In this document: positions 41,525 to 48,740 of the stretch, piece after piece
Position numbering within the stretch: position 1 is the stretch's first letter
Layout: every line of letters begins with the position of its first letter
Origin: Burkholderiaceae bacterium
GTDB taxonomy: Bacteria; Pseudomonadota; Gammaproteobacteria; Burkholderiales; Burkholderiaceae_C
Assembly (NCBI GenBank): GCA_018780645.1
Contig: JADMJJ010000032.1
Location: forward strand, 1 to 48,740
DNA: 48,740 nucleotides
Direction of reading: 5' to 3'
The notes under the pieces: generated by a model
Database searches by the model: none
What the model was told of the DNA's origin: nothing
The model's input: only the letters and a program-made list of their open reading frames with translations
Position numbers and translations under genes: made by a program

Positions 41525-44142
41525 TGCCACACCATCCGGTCCATCGTCTCGACGTGCGTGAACAGCCGCCGGCCTATGGCCACCGACAGCGCCAGCGCCT
41601 GCTGGCTGCAGTCATGCAGATGGCCGATCAGCAGCGCATGGCCGCCATCGGCATCGGCTGCACTGATCGCCTCCAGCGGCCAGTCCTCGGGGCGCGGCAA
41701 GGGCGCGGCGACCTCGGCCGCCCATTCGGCCTCGTGGCGGGCCAGCTTCAGGAAGCGGTCGTGCATGGTGCGCGCCACCCAGGCCAGCGAGCGGGGGTTG
41801 TCCTTGTCATGGACCAGCAGATGGAGCAGCGGCGGCAGCTCGCGCCGGCCCTGGAACTGGGAACGGTAGGTGATGGTCGAGTCGAACAGGCCCAGCAGCA
41901 GCGCAAAGCCGTCTTCGCTCTTGTGCAGGCCCTGCTCGAAACCCTCGGCCAGCGCATTCGACAAAAAGTCCAGCCGCTCGATCTGCCGGCCCACGCTCAA
42001 CAGGCGCCAGCCATCGTCGCGGGTCATGCGGTCGGTCTGCGCGCCGGTGATGGCCGCCAGGTGCGTGCCGGCGCGTGACAGCACGCCCAGCACATCGGGC
42101 AGCGGCGCCACCGTGGAGGCATCGAGCACCGCCTGCAGATGCTGCTGGAAGTGCTCGCCGACCTCGTGTATCAGCTTCCAGTGCTCGGACGACAGGCGCT
42201 CGCGCAGCGCCTGCGAGCAGCCGGCCAGGGCCTGCAGATTCCAGGCCACGCTGCTGCTCTTGCGCGTGTCGGCCAGCGCATGGACCAGCGAGCGCTCGAA
42301 CACCCGCGCCGAGGCCTCGGCCTTGGGCACGGTGGCGCCGACCAGGCCATGGCGGCGGGCCAGCGAGTCCAGCACGCGCAGCACCTCGACCGAGCTGCCG
42401 CCACGCTGCGCACCCGACAGTGCCTCCAAGGTCAGCCGCGCCAGGCGCACGCTGTTCTCGGCCCGCTCGGTGTAGCGGCCCAGCCAGAACAGGTTCTCGG
42501 CCGAGCGGCTGGTGACGGTGCGGTGCGCGCCGGTCAGATCGGCGGCGGTCAGCGGCTTGGGCAACAGGCTGGTGCGATCGACCTCGCCCTTGGTCTGCAC
42601 CCATGTGTCGGCGCTGGCGCTGCCATGGCGCATCGACAGCCAGGGGTCGGCACCACCATCACGCCGGTTGGCCACCCGCGTCAGGCCCCCGGGCAACACG
42701 CGCCAGCTGCCCATGCCATCGGCCAGCGCAAATACCCGCAGCACGGCGGCGCGCGGCTCCAGCGCATTGTTGTGCCAGACCGGCAGCTCCGACGGACGCA
42801 GCCGCTCCTGCAAGGTGTGGGCCGCCGGATCTTCCTTGATGCGCGCCAACAGCGCCGCCCGCGCCTTGGGCGACAGGCCAGCCACGACACTGGGCGAGAA
42901 GGCCTGGGTGGTGTCGCTGGCGGCAAAGGTCGGCGCGACCACGTAGTCGTTCAGGTCCGCCTGATGCTTGCGCCAGGCGCTGTCTTCGCCGCACCACCAG
43001 GAGGTGGTGGCCGGCAGCAGCAATTCCTCGCCCAGCAGCTCGCGGGCGACGGCCGGCCAGAAGGCGGACAGGCCCGGGCTCTCCAGCCAGCCGGCGCCGG
43101 GCGCATTGGCCACGACCACCTCGCCGGCGCGCATCGCCTGCAGCAGGCCGGGCACGCCCAGGGCCGAATCGGAGCGCAGCTCCAGCGGGTCCAGATAATC
43201 GTCATCGACGCGGCGCAGCAGCACATGGACGCGCTCCAGCCCATGCAGGGTCTTCAGGAACACGCGATTGGAGCGCACCGTCAGGTCACCGCCCTCGACC
43301 AGGGTGATGCCCAGATAGCGGGCCAGAAAGGCGTGCTCGAAATAGGTTTCGCTGTGCGGGCCGGGCGTCAGCAGGGCCACGCGCGAACGCTCGCCCTCGG
43401 GCGACAACCGCATCAGGCCCTGCAGCAGGGCCTGGAAGCTGGCGCCCAGGCGCTGGATCGACATCTCGCGAAAGGCCTCCGGGAACTGCTGGCCCAGTAT
43501 CAGCCGGTTTTCCAGCATATAGCCCAGGCCCGACGGCGCCTGGGTGCGCTGGCCGACCACCCACCACAGGCCGTCGGCGCAACGGGCCAGATCGAAGGCC
43601 ACGATGTGCAGGTGCACGCCGCCCAGCGGCACGCAGCCATGCATCGGCCGCAGATACTGTGGATGGGCAAACACCAGGGAGGCCGGCAGCAGGCCGCCGT
43701 CCAGCAGCTTGCGCGGGCCATAGACATCGGCCAGGGTCGCATTCAAGAGCTTGGCGCGCTGGATCACGCCGCGCTCGATGCCCGCCCACTCGTCGGCGCC
43801 GACCAGCATCGGCAGCAGCTCCAGCGGCCAGACGCGGGCCGACTGGCCGCCATCGTCATAGACGTTGTAGGTCGCGCCATCGTCCTGCACGCGGCGGTGG
43901 ATGCGGGCGGCGCGGCTGCTCAGGTCCTGCCAGCCGGCGGCGCCGCTGGCCTCGAAGAACTGCTGCCACAGCGGCGCCAGCTCGCGGTCGGTGGCACCCG
44001 CCTTGTTCAGCCGGCCCTGAAGCTCGCTGTAGTGTCCGTCCTGCCCGCGCAGGGCAGCCTCCGCCGCCAGGGCGACCGGGTCAACGGATTCATCGGCCAG
44101 CAGGCTTGACTGCTGCGGCAGGGCATTCAGGGGGCTGGACAT
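41521..44142 (-). CDS. Circularly permuted ATP-grasp / alpha-E fusion protein
   Basis: 873 residues. N-terminal ~530 residues are a circularly permuted ATP-grasp (DUF404/DUF407 type): DGATYNVYDDGG, WPLELLPMLVGADEWAGIERGV, GVHLHIVAFDLARCADGLWWVVGQRTQ, VVVANAPGAGWLESPGL. From ~545 begins an alpha-E domain (SAENLFWLGRYTERAENSVRLARL), with the matching end LPPLLHLLVHDKDNPRSLAWVARTM. Elsewhere in this cluster the same two domains are separate genes (47695-48645 and the gene at the right edge), so this is a fused second copy. Predicted to form amide bonds using ATP on an unidentified peptide-like substrate. Starts 24 bp after the large TGase. Confidence 0.93.
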   Translation of the reverse strand: MSSPLNALPQQSSLLADESVDPVALAAEAALRGQDGHYSELQGRLNKAGATDRELAPLWQQFFEASGAAGWQDLSSRAARIHRRVQDDGATYNVYDDGGQSARVWPLELLPMLVGADEWAGIERGVIQRAKLLNATLADVYGPRKLLDGGLLPASLVFAHPQYLRPMHGCVPLGGVHLHIVAFDLARCADGLWWVVGQRTQAPSGLGYMLENRLILGQQFPEAFREMSIQRLGASFQALLQGLMRLSPEGERSRVALLTPGPHSETYFEHAFLARYLGITLVEGGDLTVRSNRVFLKTLHGLERVHVLLRRVDDDYLDPLELRSDSALGVPGLLQAMRAGEVVVANAPGAGWLESPGLSAFWPAVARELLGEELLLPATTSWWCGEDSAWRKHQADLNDYVVAPTFAASDTTQAFSPSVVAGLSPKARAALLARIKEDPAAHTLQERLRPSELPVWHNNALEPRAAVLRVFALADGMGSWRVLPGGLTRVANRRDGGADPWLSMRHGSASADTWVQTKGEVDRTSLLPKPLTAADLTGAHRTVTSRSAENLFWLGRYTERAENSVRLARLTLEALSGAQRGGSSVEVLRVLDSLARRHGLVGATVPKAEASARVFERSLVHALADTRKSSSVAWNLQALAGCSQALRERLSSEHWKLIHEVGEHFQQHLQAVLDASTVAPLPDVLGVLSRAGTHLAAITGAQTDRMTRDDGWRLLSVGRQIERLDFLSNALAEGFEQGLHKSEDGFALLLGLFDSTITYRSQFQGRRELPPLLHLLVHDKDNPRSLAWVARTMHDRFLKLARHEAEWAAEVAAPLPRPEDWPLEAISAADADGGHALLIGHLHDCSQQALALSVAIGRRLFTHVETMDRMVWQ

Positions 44143-44166
44143 ACCGATATCATGCCCGAGCCCCTC

Positions 44167-47100
44167 TCACCGACCCACCCGCCGCAAATCCAGCGAGAAC
44201 GGGAATTCCAGGCTGCGCTCGGGCGGGCGGGTTTCGAGCTTGCCGGGCGTGTGGCCCAGCGGCGAGAAACGGGCCAGGCGACGGCTCTCGGCCTCGTAGG
44301 CATTGACCGGCAGGGTCTCGTAGCTGCGGCCGCCCGGGTGGGCGACGTAGTACTTGCCGCCGCCCAGAGACCGCTGCATCCAGGTGTCGACCAGGTCTAT
44401 GGTCAAAGGCACGTGCACGCCAATGGTCGGGTGCAGGGCCGAGGGCGGATGCCAGGCGCGGTAGCGCACGCCGGCCACATACTCACCGACGCGGCCGGTG
44501 GGCTGCAGCGGCACGGTCACGCCGTTGACGGTGACGCGGTGGCGCGGATCGATCAGGCCGGTGACCTTGACCTCGATGCGCTCCAGCGACGAGTCGACAT
44601 AGCGCACCGTGGTGCCGGCCGAGCCCTCCTCGCCCATCACATGCCAGGGCTCCAGCGCATTGCGCAGGGTCAGCTGCACGCCGGCCACCGTGATCTCGCC
44701 GGCCTTGGGGAAGCGGAACTCGAAATGCGGCGCGAACCAGCCCGGATCTAGGCAAAAGCCCGCGCGGGCCATGTCCTCCATCACGTCATCGAAGTCCATC
44801 TGCACAAAGGTCGGCAGCAGGAAGCGGTCATGCAGCTCGGTGCCCCAACGCACCAGGCTCTCGCGATAGGGCGTCTTCCAGAAGCGGGCCACCAGCGCGC
44901 GCAGCAGCAATTGCTGGACGATGCTCATCCGCGCATGGGGCGGCATCTCGAAGGCGCGCAACTCCAGCAGGCCCAGGCGGCCGGTGGAGGAGTCGGGCGA
45001 ATAGAGCTTGTCGATGCAGAACTCGCTGCGATGCGTGTTGCCGGTCACATCGACCAGCACATTGCGCAGCGAGCGGTCCACCAGCCAGGGTGGCATCTGC
45101 TCGCCGCGCTCCTCGGTGGCACGGGCGATTTCGGCCAGTGCGATTTCCAGCTCGCGCAGCTGGTCGTTGCGCGCCTCGTCGACGCGCGGGGCCTGGCTGG
45201 TCGGGCCGATGAACATGCCCGAGAACAGATAGCTCAAGGAGGGATGGTTGTGCCAGTAGGCGAGCAGCGAGGCCAGCAGGTCGGGCCGGCGCAGGAAGGG
45301 CGAATCGGCCGGTGTGGCGCCGCCCAGCACGAAGTGGTTGCCGCCGCCGGTGCCGGTGTGGCGGCCGTCGATCATGAACTTCTCGCTGGACAGCCGCGTC
45401 TGCCAGGCCGCGTCGTACAGGAACTCGGTGTGCTGCACCAGCTCGCGCCAGTTGTGCGCCGGGTGGATATTGACCTCGATCACACCGGGGTCGGGTGTCA
45501 CCTGCAGCATCTTCAGGCGCGGGTCGCGCGGCGGCGGATAGCCCTCCAGCACGATCTTCACGCCCTGGGCCACTGCAGTGGCTTCCACGGCCGCCAGCAG
45601 CTCCAGATAGTCCTCCAGCTTCTTGATCGGCGGCATGAAGACATAGAGCACGCCGCTGGCCTTGCCGACCTTCTCGGCCTTGGGGCCGCTGGCACGGCGC
45701 GGGTCGCGCACCTCGACGCACAGCGCGCTGCGGGTAATCCAGTGCGCGCTCTCGAAGCGGTCCGGGCGCTGGCTCAGCGGCAGAGAGCTGCCTTCGGTTG
45801 GACCGGTGCCAGTGACGGACACCCCGGCCTGTATGCCGACCGTGCCACCCTCGGCCAGGCCGCCGCCGGCCACGTGAGAGGAATAGGTCGCCGCCGGACC
45901 ACCGACAGTAGATTGCGCACGCAGCTGCGCCGCCCCCGGCAACATGCCGCGCGGGGCGAACGGGTCCTGCTCGATATGGAAGGGGAAATCGGCCTCGGCC
46001 ACCCAGGGCAGCGAGTCCAGCGGCAGCCGGTAGCCCATCGGCGAATCGCCGGGGAACAGATACATGCGCTCGTCGCGGAAGAACCAGGGGCCGCTGATCC
46101 AGGGCTTGTCGCTCAGCGCCGGGTTCTTGACCACGTCCTCGTCGTCGGCCCGCTTGATCGGCAGCACATAGCCGACCACATGCTCCAGCCCCTGCTGGAA
46201 CACGCGGCGCAGGCGGCTGCGCTCCATCTCGTCTTCCAGCTTGGACTCGAACGGATCGACGTTGACCCGCAGGCGGCGCTCGCGCCACAGGTAGTAGAAG
46301 GTGTCCTCGTGGCCGGCCTGGATGTGCTGGGTGTTCAGGCCCAGGCGGGTGGTCAGCGCGGTGATGAAGGCCTGGGCGTCGGCGCTGGTGTAGGCGTGCG
46401 GGTCGCGTTCGTCGGCGAACAGGGTCGGGTCTTGCCAGCAGGGTTGGCCGTCGGCCCGCCAGAAGATGGACAGCGCCCAGCGCGGCAGTTGCTCGCCCGG
46501 GTACCACTTGCCCTGGCCGAAGTGAAGGAAGCCGCCCTGCCCGTACTCGGCGCGCAGCCGCTGCACCAGCTGCTGGGCCAGCGTGCGCTTGGTCGGGCCT
46601 AAAGCATCGGTGTTCCATTCGGCGCCATCGCGGTCATCGACCGAGACGAAGGTCGGCTCGCCGCCCATCGTCAGCCGCACATCGCCGGCCTGCAGATCGG
46701 CATCGACCAGTTCGCCCAGCTTCAGCACCTCCGCCCATTGCTCCTCGGTGTAGGGCTTGGTGACGCGCGGCGATTCCCAGATGCGGGTCACGCCCATCTC
46801 GTGGCCGAATTCGACCTCGGCCTTGTCGACCGCGCCGCTGATAGGCGCCGCGCTCGAGGGCTGCGGCGTGCAGGCCAGCGGGATATGGCCCTCGCCGGCG
46901 AGCAGGCCCGAGGTCGGGTCCAGCCCCAGCCAGCCGGCCCCGGGCAGATAGACCTCGCACCAGGCGTGCAGATCGGTGAAGTCGACCTCGGTGCCACTGG
47001 GGCCGTCGAGCGCCTTCTGGTCGGGTGCCAGCTGTATCAGGTAGCCGGACACGAAGCGCGCCGCCAGGCCGAGATGGCGCAGCATCTGCACCAGCAGCCA

Positions 47101-47652
47101 GCCGGAGTCGCGGCAGGAGCCGGAGCGCGAAGTCAGCGTCTCCTCGGGCGTCTGCACGCCGGGCTCCATGCGTATCAGATAGGACACATCGCCCTGCACG
47201 CGCTGGTTCAGCGCCACCAGGAAGTCGATCGTGACCTGGGGCTTGAGGTCCACCTCGGCCAGATAAGCGGCCAGCAGCGGCGTCGCCTCATCGACGACCA
47301 GATAGGGCGCCAGCTCGGCGCGCTGCGCGTCGTCGTAGGCGAACGGAAACTGCTGCGCCTGCGGCTCGAGGAAGAAATCGAAAGGGTTGTAGACCGACAT
47401 CTCGGCCACCAGATCGACGGTGACCTTGAACTCGGTCGTCTTCTCCGGGAACACCAGCCGCGCCAGGTAGTTGGCGAAGGCATCCTGCTGCCAGTTGATG
47501 AAGTGGCCCTCGGGCTCGACCGTCAGCGAGTACGACAGGATGGGCGTGCGGCAGTGCGGAGCCGGACGCAGCCGCACCACCTGGGGCGAGAGCTCGACCA
47601 GGCGGTCGTACTGGTAGCGGGTGACATGCTTGAGTGCAACGTGGATGGACAA
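44167..47652 (-). CDS. Large transglutaminase-like protein with DUF2126
   Basis: 1161 residues from a TTG at 47652, supported by AAGGAAG 6 bp upstream and by the canonical start (M)SIHVALKHVTRYQYDR. N-terminal transglutaminase-like part (1-~260) with Cys180 (SGSCRDSGWLLVQML), His229 (DLHAWCEVYLPGAGW) and Asp245 (LGLDPTSG). The rest is DUF2126, an ~850-residue domain of unknown chemistry, showing TMGGEPTFVSVDDRDGAEWN, HFGQGKWYPGEQLPRWALS, GGGNHFVLGG and HRSEFCIDKLYSPDSS. Length is normal for the family. Works with the neighbouring cp-ATP-grasp and alpha-E proteins. Encoded 42 bp after the alpha-E gene. Confidence 0.95.
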   Translation of the reverse strand: MSIHVALKHVTRYQYDRLVELSPQVVRLRPAPHCRTPILSYSLTVEPEGHFINWQQDAFANYLARLVFPEKTTEFKVTVDLVAEMSVYNPFDFFLEPQAQQFPFAYDDAQRAELAPYLVVDEATPLLAAYLAEVDLKPQVTIDFLVALNQRVQGDVSYLIRMEPGVQTPEETLTSRSGSCRDSGWLLVQMLRHLGLAARFVSGYLIQLAPDQKALDGPSGTEVDFTDLHAWCEVYLPGAGWLGLDPTSGLLAGEGHIPLACTPQPSSAAPISGAVDKAEVEFGHEMGVTRIWESPRVTKPYTEEQWAEVLKLGELVDADLQAGDVRLTMGGEPTFVSVDDRDGAEWNTDALGPTKRTLAQQLVQRLRAEYGQGGFLHFGQGKWYPGEQLPRWALSIFWRADGQPCWQDPTLFADERDPHAYTSADAQAFITALTTRLGLNTQHIQAGHEDTFYYLWRERRLRVNVDPFESKLEDEMERSRLRRVFQQGLEHVVGYVLPIKRADDEDVVKNPALSDKPWISGPWFFRDERMYLFPGDSPMGYRLPLDSLPWVAEADFPFHIEQDPFAPRGMLPGAAQLRAQSTVGGPAATYSSHVAGGGLAEGGTVGIQAGVSVTGTGPTEGSSLPLSQRPDRFESAHWITRSALCVEVRDPRRASGPKAEKVGKASGVLYVFMPPIKKLEDYLELLAAVEATAVAQGVKIVLEGYPPPRDPRLKMLQVTPDPGVIEVNIHPAHNWRELVQHTEFLYDAAWQTRLSSEKFMIDGRHTGTGGGNHFVLGGATPADSPFLRRPDLLASLLAYWHNHPSLSYLFSGMFIGPTSQAPRVDEARNDQLRELEIALAEIARATEERGEQMPPWLVDRSLRNVLVDVTGNTHRSEFCIDKLYSPDSSTGRLGLLELRAFEMPPHARMSIVQQLLLRALVARFWKTPYRESLVRWGTELHDRFLLPTFVQMDFDDVMEDMARAGFCLDPGWFAPHFEFRFPKAGEITVAGVQLTLRNALEPWHVMGEEGSAGTTVRYVDSSLERIEVKVTGLIDPRHRVTVNGVTVPLQPTGRVGEYVAGVRYRAWHPPSALHPTIGVHVPLTIDLVDTWMQRSLGGGKYYVAHPGGRSYETLPVNAYEAESRRLARFSPLGHTPGKLETRPPERSLEFPFSLDLRRVGR

Positions 47653-47694
47653 AATGCTTCCTTCAAGGTTGCAGGAATGGGGAGTAGGGAAGCA

Positions 47695-48645
47695 TCAGCT
47701 CGACGGCATCAGGAAGTCGCGGCTGATGCCCGCGCCCAGCTCGCCCACGCTCTCCAGGAACTGCGTGAGATAAGCATGCAGGCCGGTGTCGAGAATCTCG
47801 TCGATACGCGCGAACTCCAGATCGGCGGCCAGGCGGCCGGCGCGGCGCAGGGTGTCGTCCGACTGTTTGTTGGCCACCTGCTTCAGGTTGCTGACCAGCC
47901 GCGCCATGCAATAGGCCAGCGAGCGCGGCATATTGGGCCGAAGTAGCAGCAGCTCGGCCACCTTGTCGGGCTGAATCACATTGCTGTAGACCTTGCGGTA
48001 GATCTCGAAGCCCGACACCGAGCGCAGCAGGGCCGACCAGTGATAGAAGTCATGCGAGTTGTCGCGCTCCGTGCCGTGGAACTCGCCGTCCAGCGCATGG
48101 AACTTCACGTCCAGCAGGCGCGCGGTGTTGTCGGCCCGCTCCAGGAAGGAGCCGATGCGGATGAAGCTGAACGCCTCGTCCTGCAGCATCGTGCCCACCG
48201 TCACGCCATGTGACAGGTGCGAGCGGAACTTCACCCACTCCAGCAGGGCCGAGGGGTCGCGCTCCAGCAGGCCATCGGCGAGCAGACGCCTGAACTCCAG
48301 CCAGGTCTGGTTGGTGGTCTCCCAGACCTCGGTGGTCAAGGTGCCGCGCACCGCGCGGGCGTTCTCGCGCGCGGCGCGCAGACAGCTGATGATGGACGAG
48401 GGGTTGCCCTCGTCGGCCACCATGAAGTGCTTGACCTTGCGCGGCGTGACGTCGCCGTGGCGCTCCTGGTAGGAGGCTATCAGCTCCGAGATCGACAGAA
48501 TGCCCCGCCAGCCCTGCTCGGCCGCCGCAGCGGACTGCGGCAGGAGGGAGGTCTGGTAGTTGACGTCCAGCATGCGGGCGGTGTTCTCGGCCCGCTCCAT
48601 ATAGCGTGAGAGCCAGAACAAGTGGTCTGCGGTTCTTGACAGCAT
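47695..48645 (-). CDS. Alpha-E domain protein (DUF403)
   Basis: 316 residues, all alpha: MLSRTADHLFWLSRYMERAENTARMLDVNYQ at the start is the family signature and matches the C-terminal domain of the fusion at 41521-44142. Further blocks: FMVADEGNPSSIISCLRAARENARAVRGTLTTEVWE, IGSFLERADNTARLLDVK, LLLRPNMPRSLAYCMARLV. Function unknown; alpha-E proteins co-occur with cp-ATP-grasp and TGase genes and are thought to assist the ligation reaction. Starts 21 bp after the ATP-grasp gene at the right edge. Confidence 0.95.
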   Translation of the reverse strand: MLSRTADHLFWLSRYMERAENTARMLDVNYQTSLLPQSAAAAEQGWRGILSISELIASYQERHGDVTPRKVKHFMVADEGNPSSIISCLRAARENARAVRGTLTTEVWETTNQTWLEFRRLLADGLLERDPSALLEWVKFRSHLSHGVTVGTMLQDEAFSFIRIGSFLERADNTARLLDVKFHALDGEFHGTERDNSHDFYHWSALLRSVSGFEIYRKVYSNVIQPDKVAELLLLRPNMPRSLAYCMARLVSNLKQVANKQSDDTLRRAGRLAADLEFARIDEILDTGLHAYLTQFLESVGELGAGISRDFLMPSS

Positions 48646-48666
48646 GTTGATGTTTCCCGTTCCGGT

Positions 48667-48740
48667 TCAGTCTTCCAGCACCCAGGTGTCCTTGGTGCCG
48701 CCGCCCTGGCTGCTGTTGACCACCAGCGAGCCCTCCTTCA
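48667..48740 (-). CDS. Circularly permuted ATP-grasp protein (C-terminal end only)
   Basis: Only the last ~24 codons are in the window. They read ...SLVVNSSQGGGTKDTWVLED then TGA, which is the characteristic C-terminus of stand-alone circularly permuted type 2 ATP-grasp proteins. Position immediately before the alpha-E gene agrees with the usual gene order. The gene continues beyond the right edge. Confidence 0.8.
   Translation of the reverse strand, partial: KEGSLVVNSSQGGGTKDTWVLED

Noticed and set aside
44830-46602. 590-codon plus-strand frame opposite the DUF2126 gene
   Set aside because: Shadow frame of a conserved large protein.

Overview
The window is GC-rich, densely coding bacterial chromosome. 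The protein families and their arrangement (arcDABC, DUF3309/CsbD/DUF4398 stress proteins, MacAB-type exporters, an Mla-like MCE operon, a cp-ATP-grasp/alpha-E/transglutaminase cluster) point to a betaproteobacterium of the order Burkholderiales, probably near Rubrivivax/Roseateles. That placement is inferred from protein character, not from a database search. I see no rRNA, tRNA, CRISPR array, prophage or insertion sequence.

Layout. 1-3563: two tandem paralogous proteins with a LuxR-like C-terminal HTH, then a SAM methyltransferase coupled to a LuxR-type regulator. 4020-11907: two membrane-anchored diguanylate cyclases flank a small stress protein (DUF3309), a Cys-rich secreted protein and a two-gene DNA-repair unit (wHTH plus PD-(D/E)XK nuclease; RecB-like nuclease fused to an XPD/DinG helicase) behind a LexA-like box. 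12016-16071: FMN reductase, VOC protein, DUF4398 and OmpA envelope proteins, a Crp/Fnr regulator, CsbD with a clear terminator, and DUF1488. 16068-20720: the arginine deiminase operon arcDABC behind an ANR/FNR box. 21212-25938: a MacAB-type exporter with its own outer-membrane factor. 26159-29909: a second Crp/Fnr paralogue in an operon with a hybrid histidine kinase and a REC-PAS protein. 29935-34075: PPK2 and a second MacAB/LolDE-like transporter. 34182-36812: a patch of small and damaged genes (hydroxylase remnant, second DUF3309, collagen-like lipoprotein, cytochrome c, a frameshifted gene, a gene with an in-frame amber codon). 37055-40497: STAS-MlaE, MlaF, MlaD and an auxiliary lipoprotein. 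40505-48740: two sets of circularly permuted ATP-grasp, alpha-E and transglutaminase proteins, one set partly fused, running off the right edge.

The main new observation is a recurring Crp-like palindrome (ideal form CTGTGCG-CCAR-CGCACAG, that is TGTG-N8-CACA) in at least eight intergenic positions. These lie upstream of both Crp/Fnr paralogues, the efflux operon, DUF4398/OmpA, the collagen-like/cytochrome pair, the frameshifted gene, the amber-interrupted gene and, more weakly, arcD. It is best read as the operator of one or both local Crp/Fnr paralogues, linking envelope-stress and low-oxygen functions. The SOS-box nuclease/helicase pair and the doubled ATP-grasp/alpha-E/transglutaminase cluster are the other systems most worth experimental attention.
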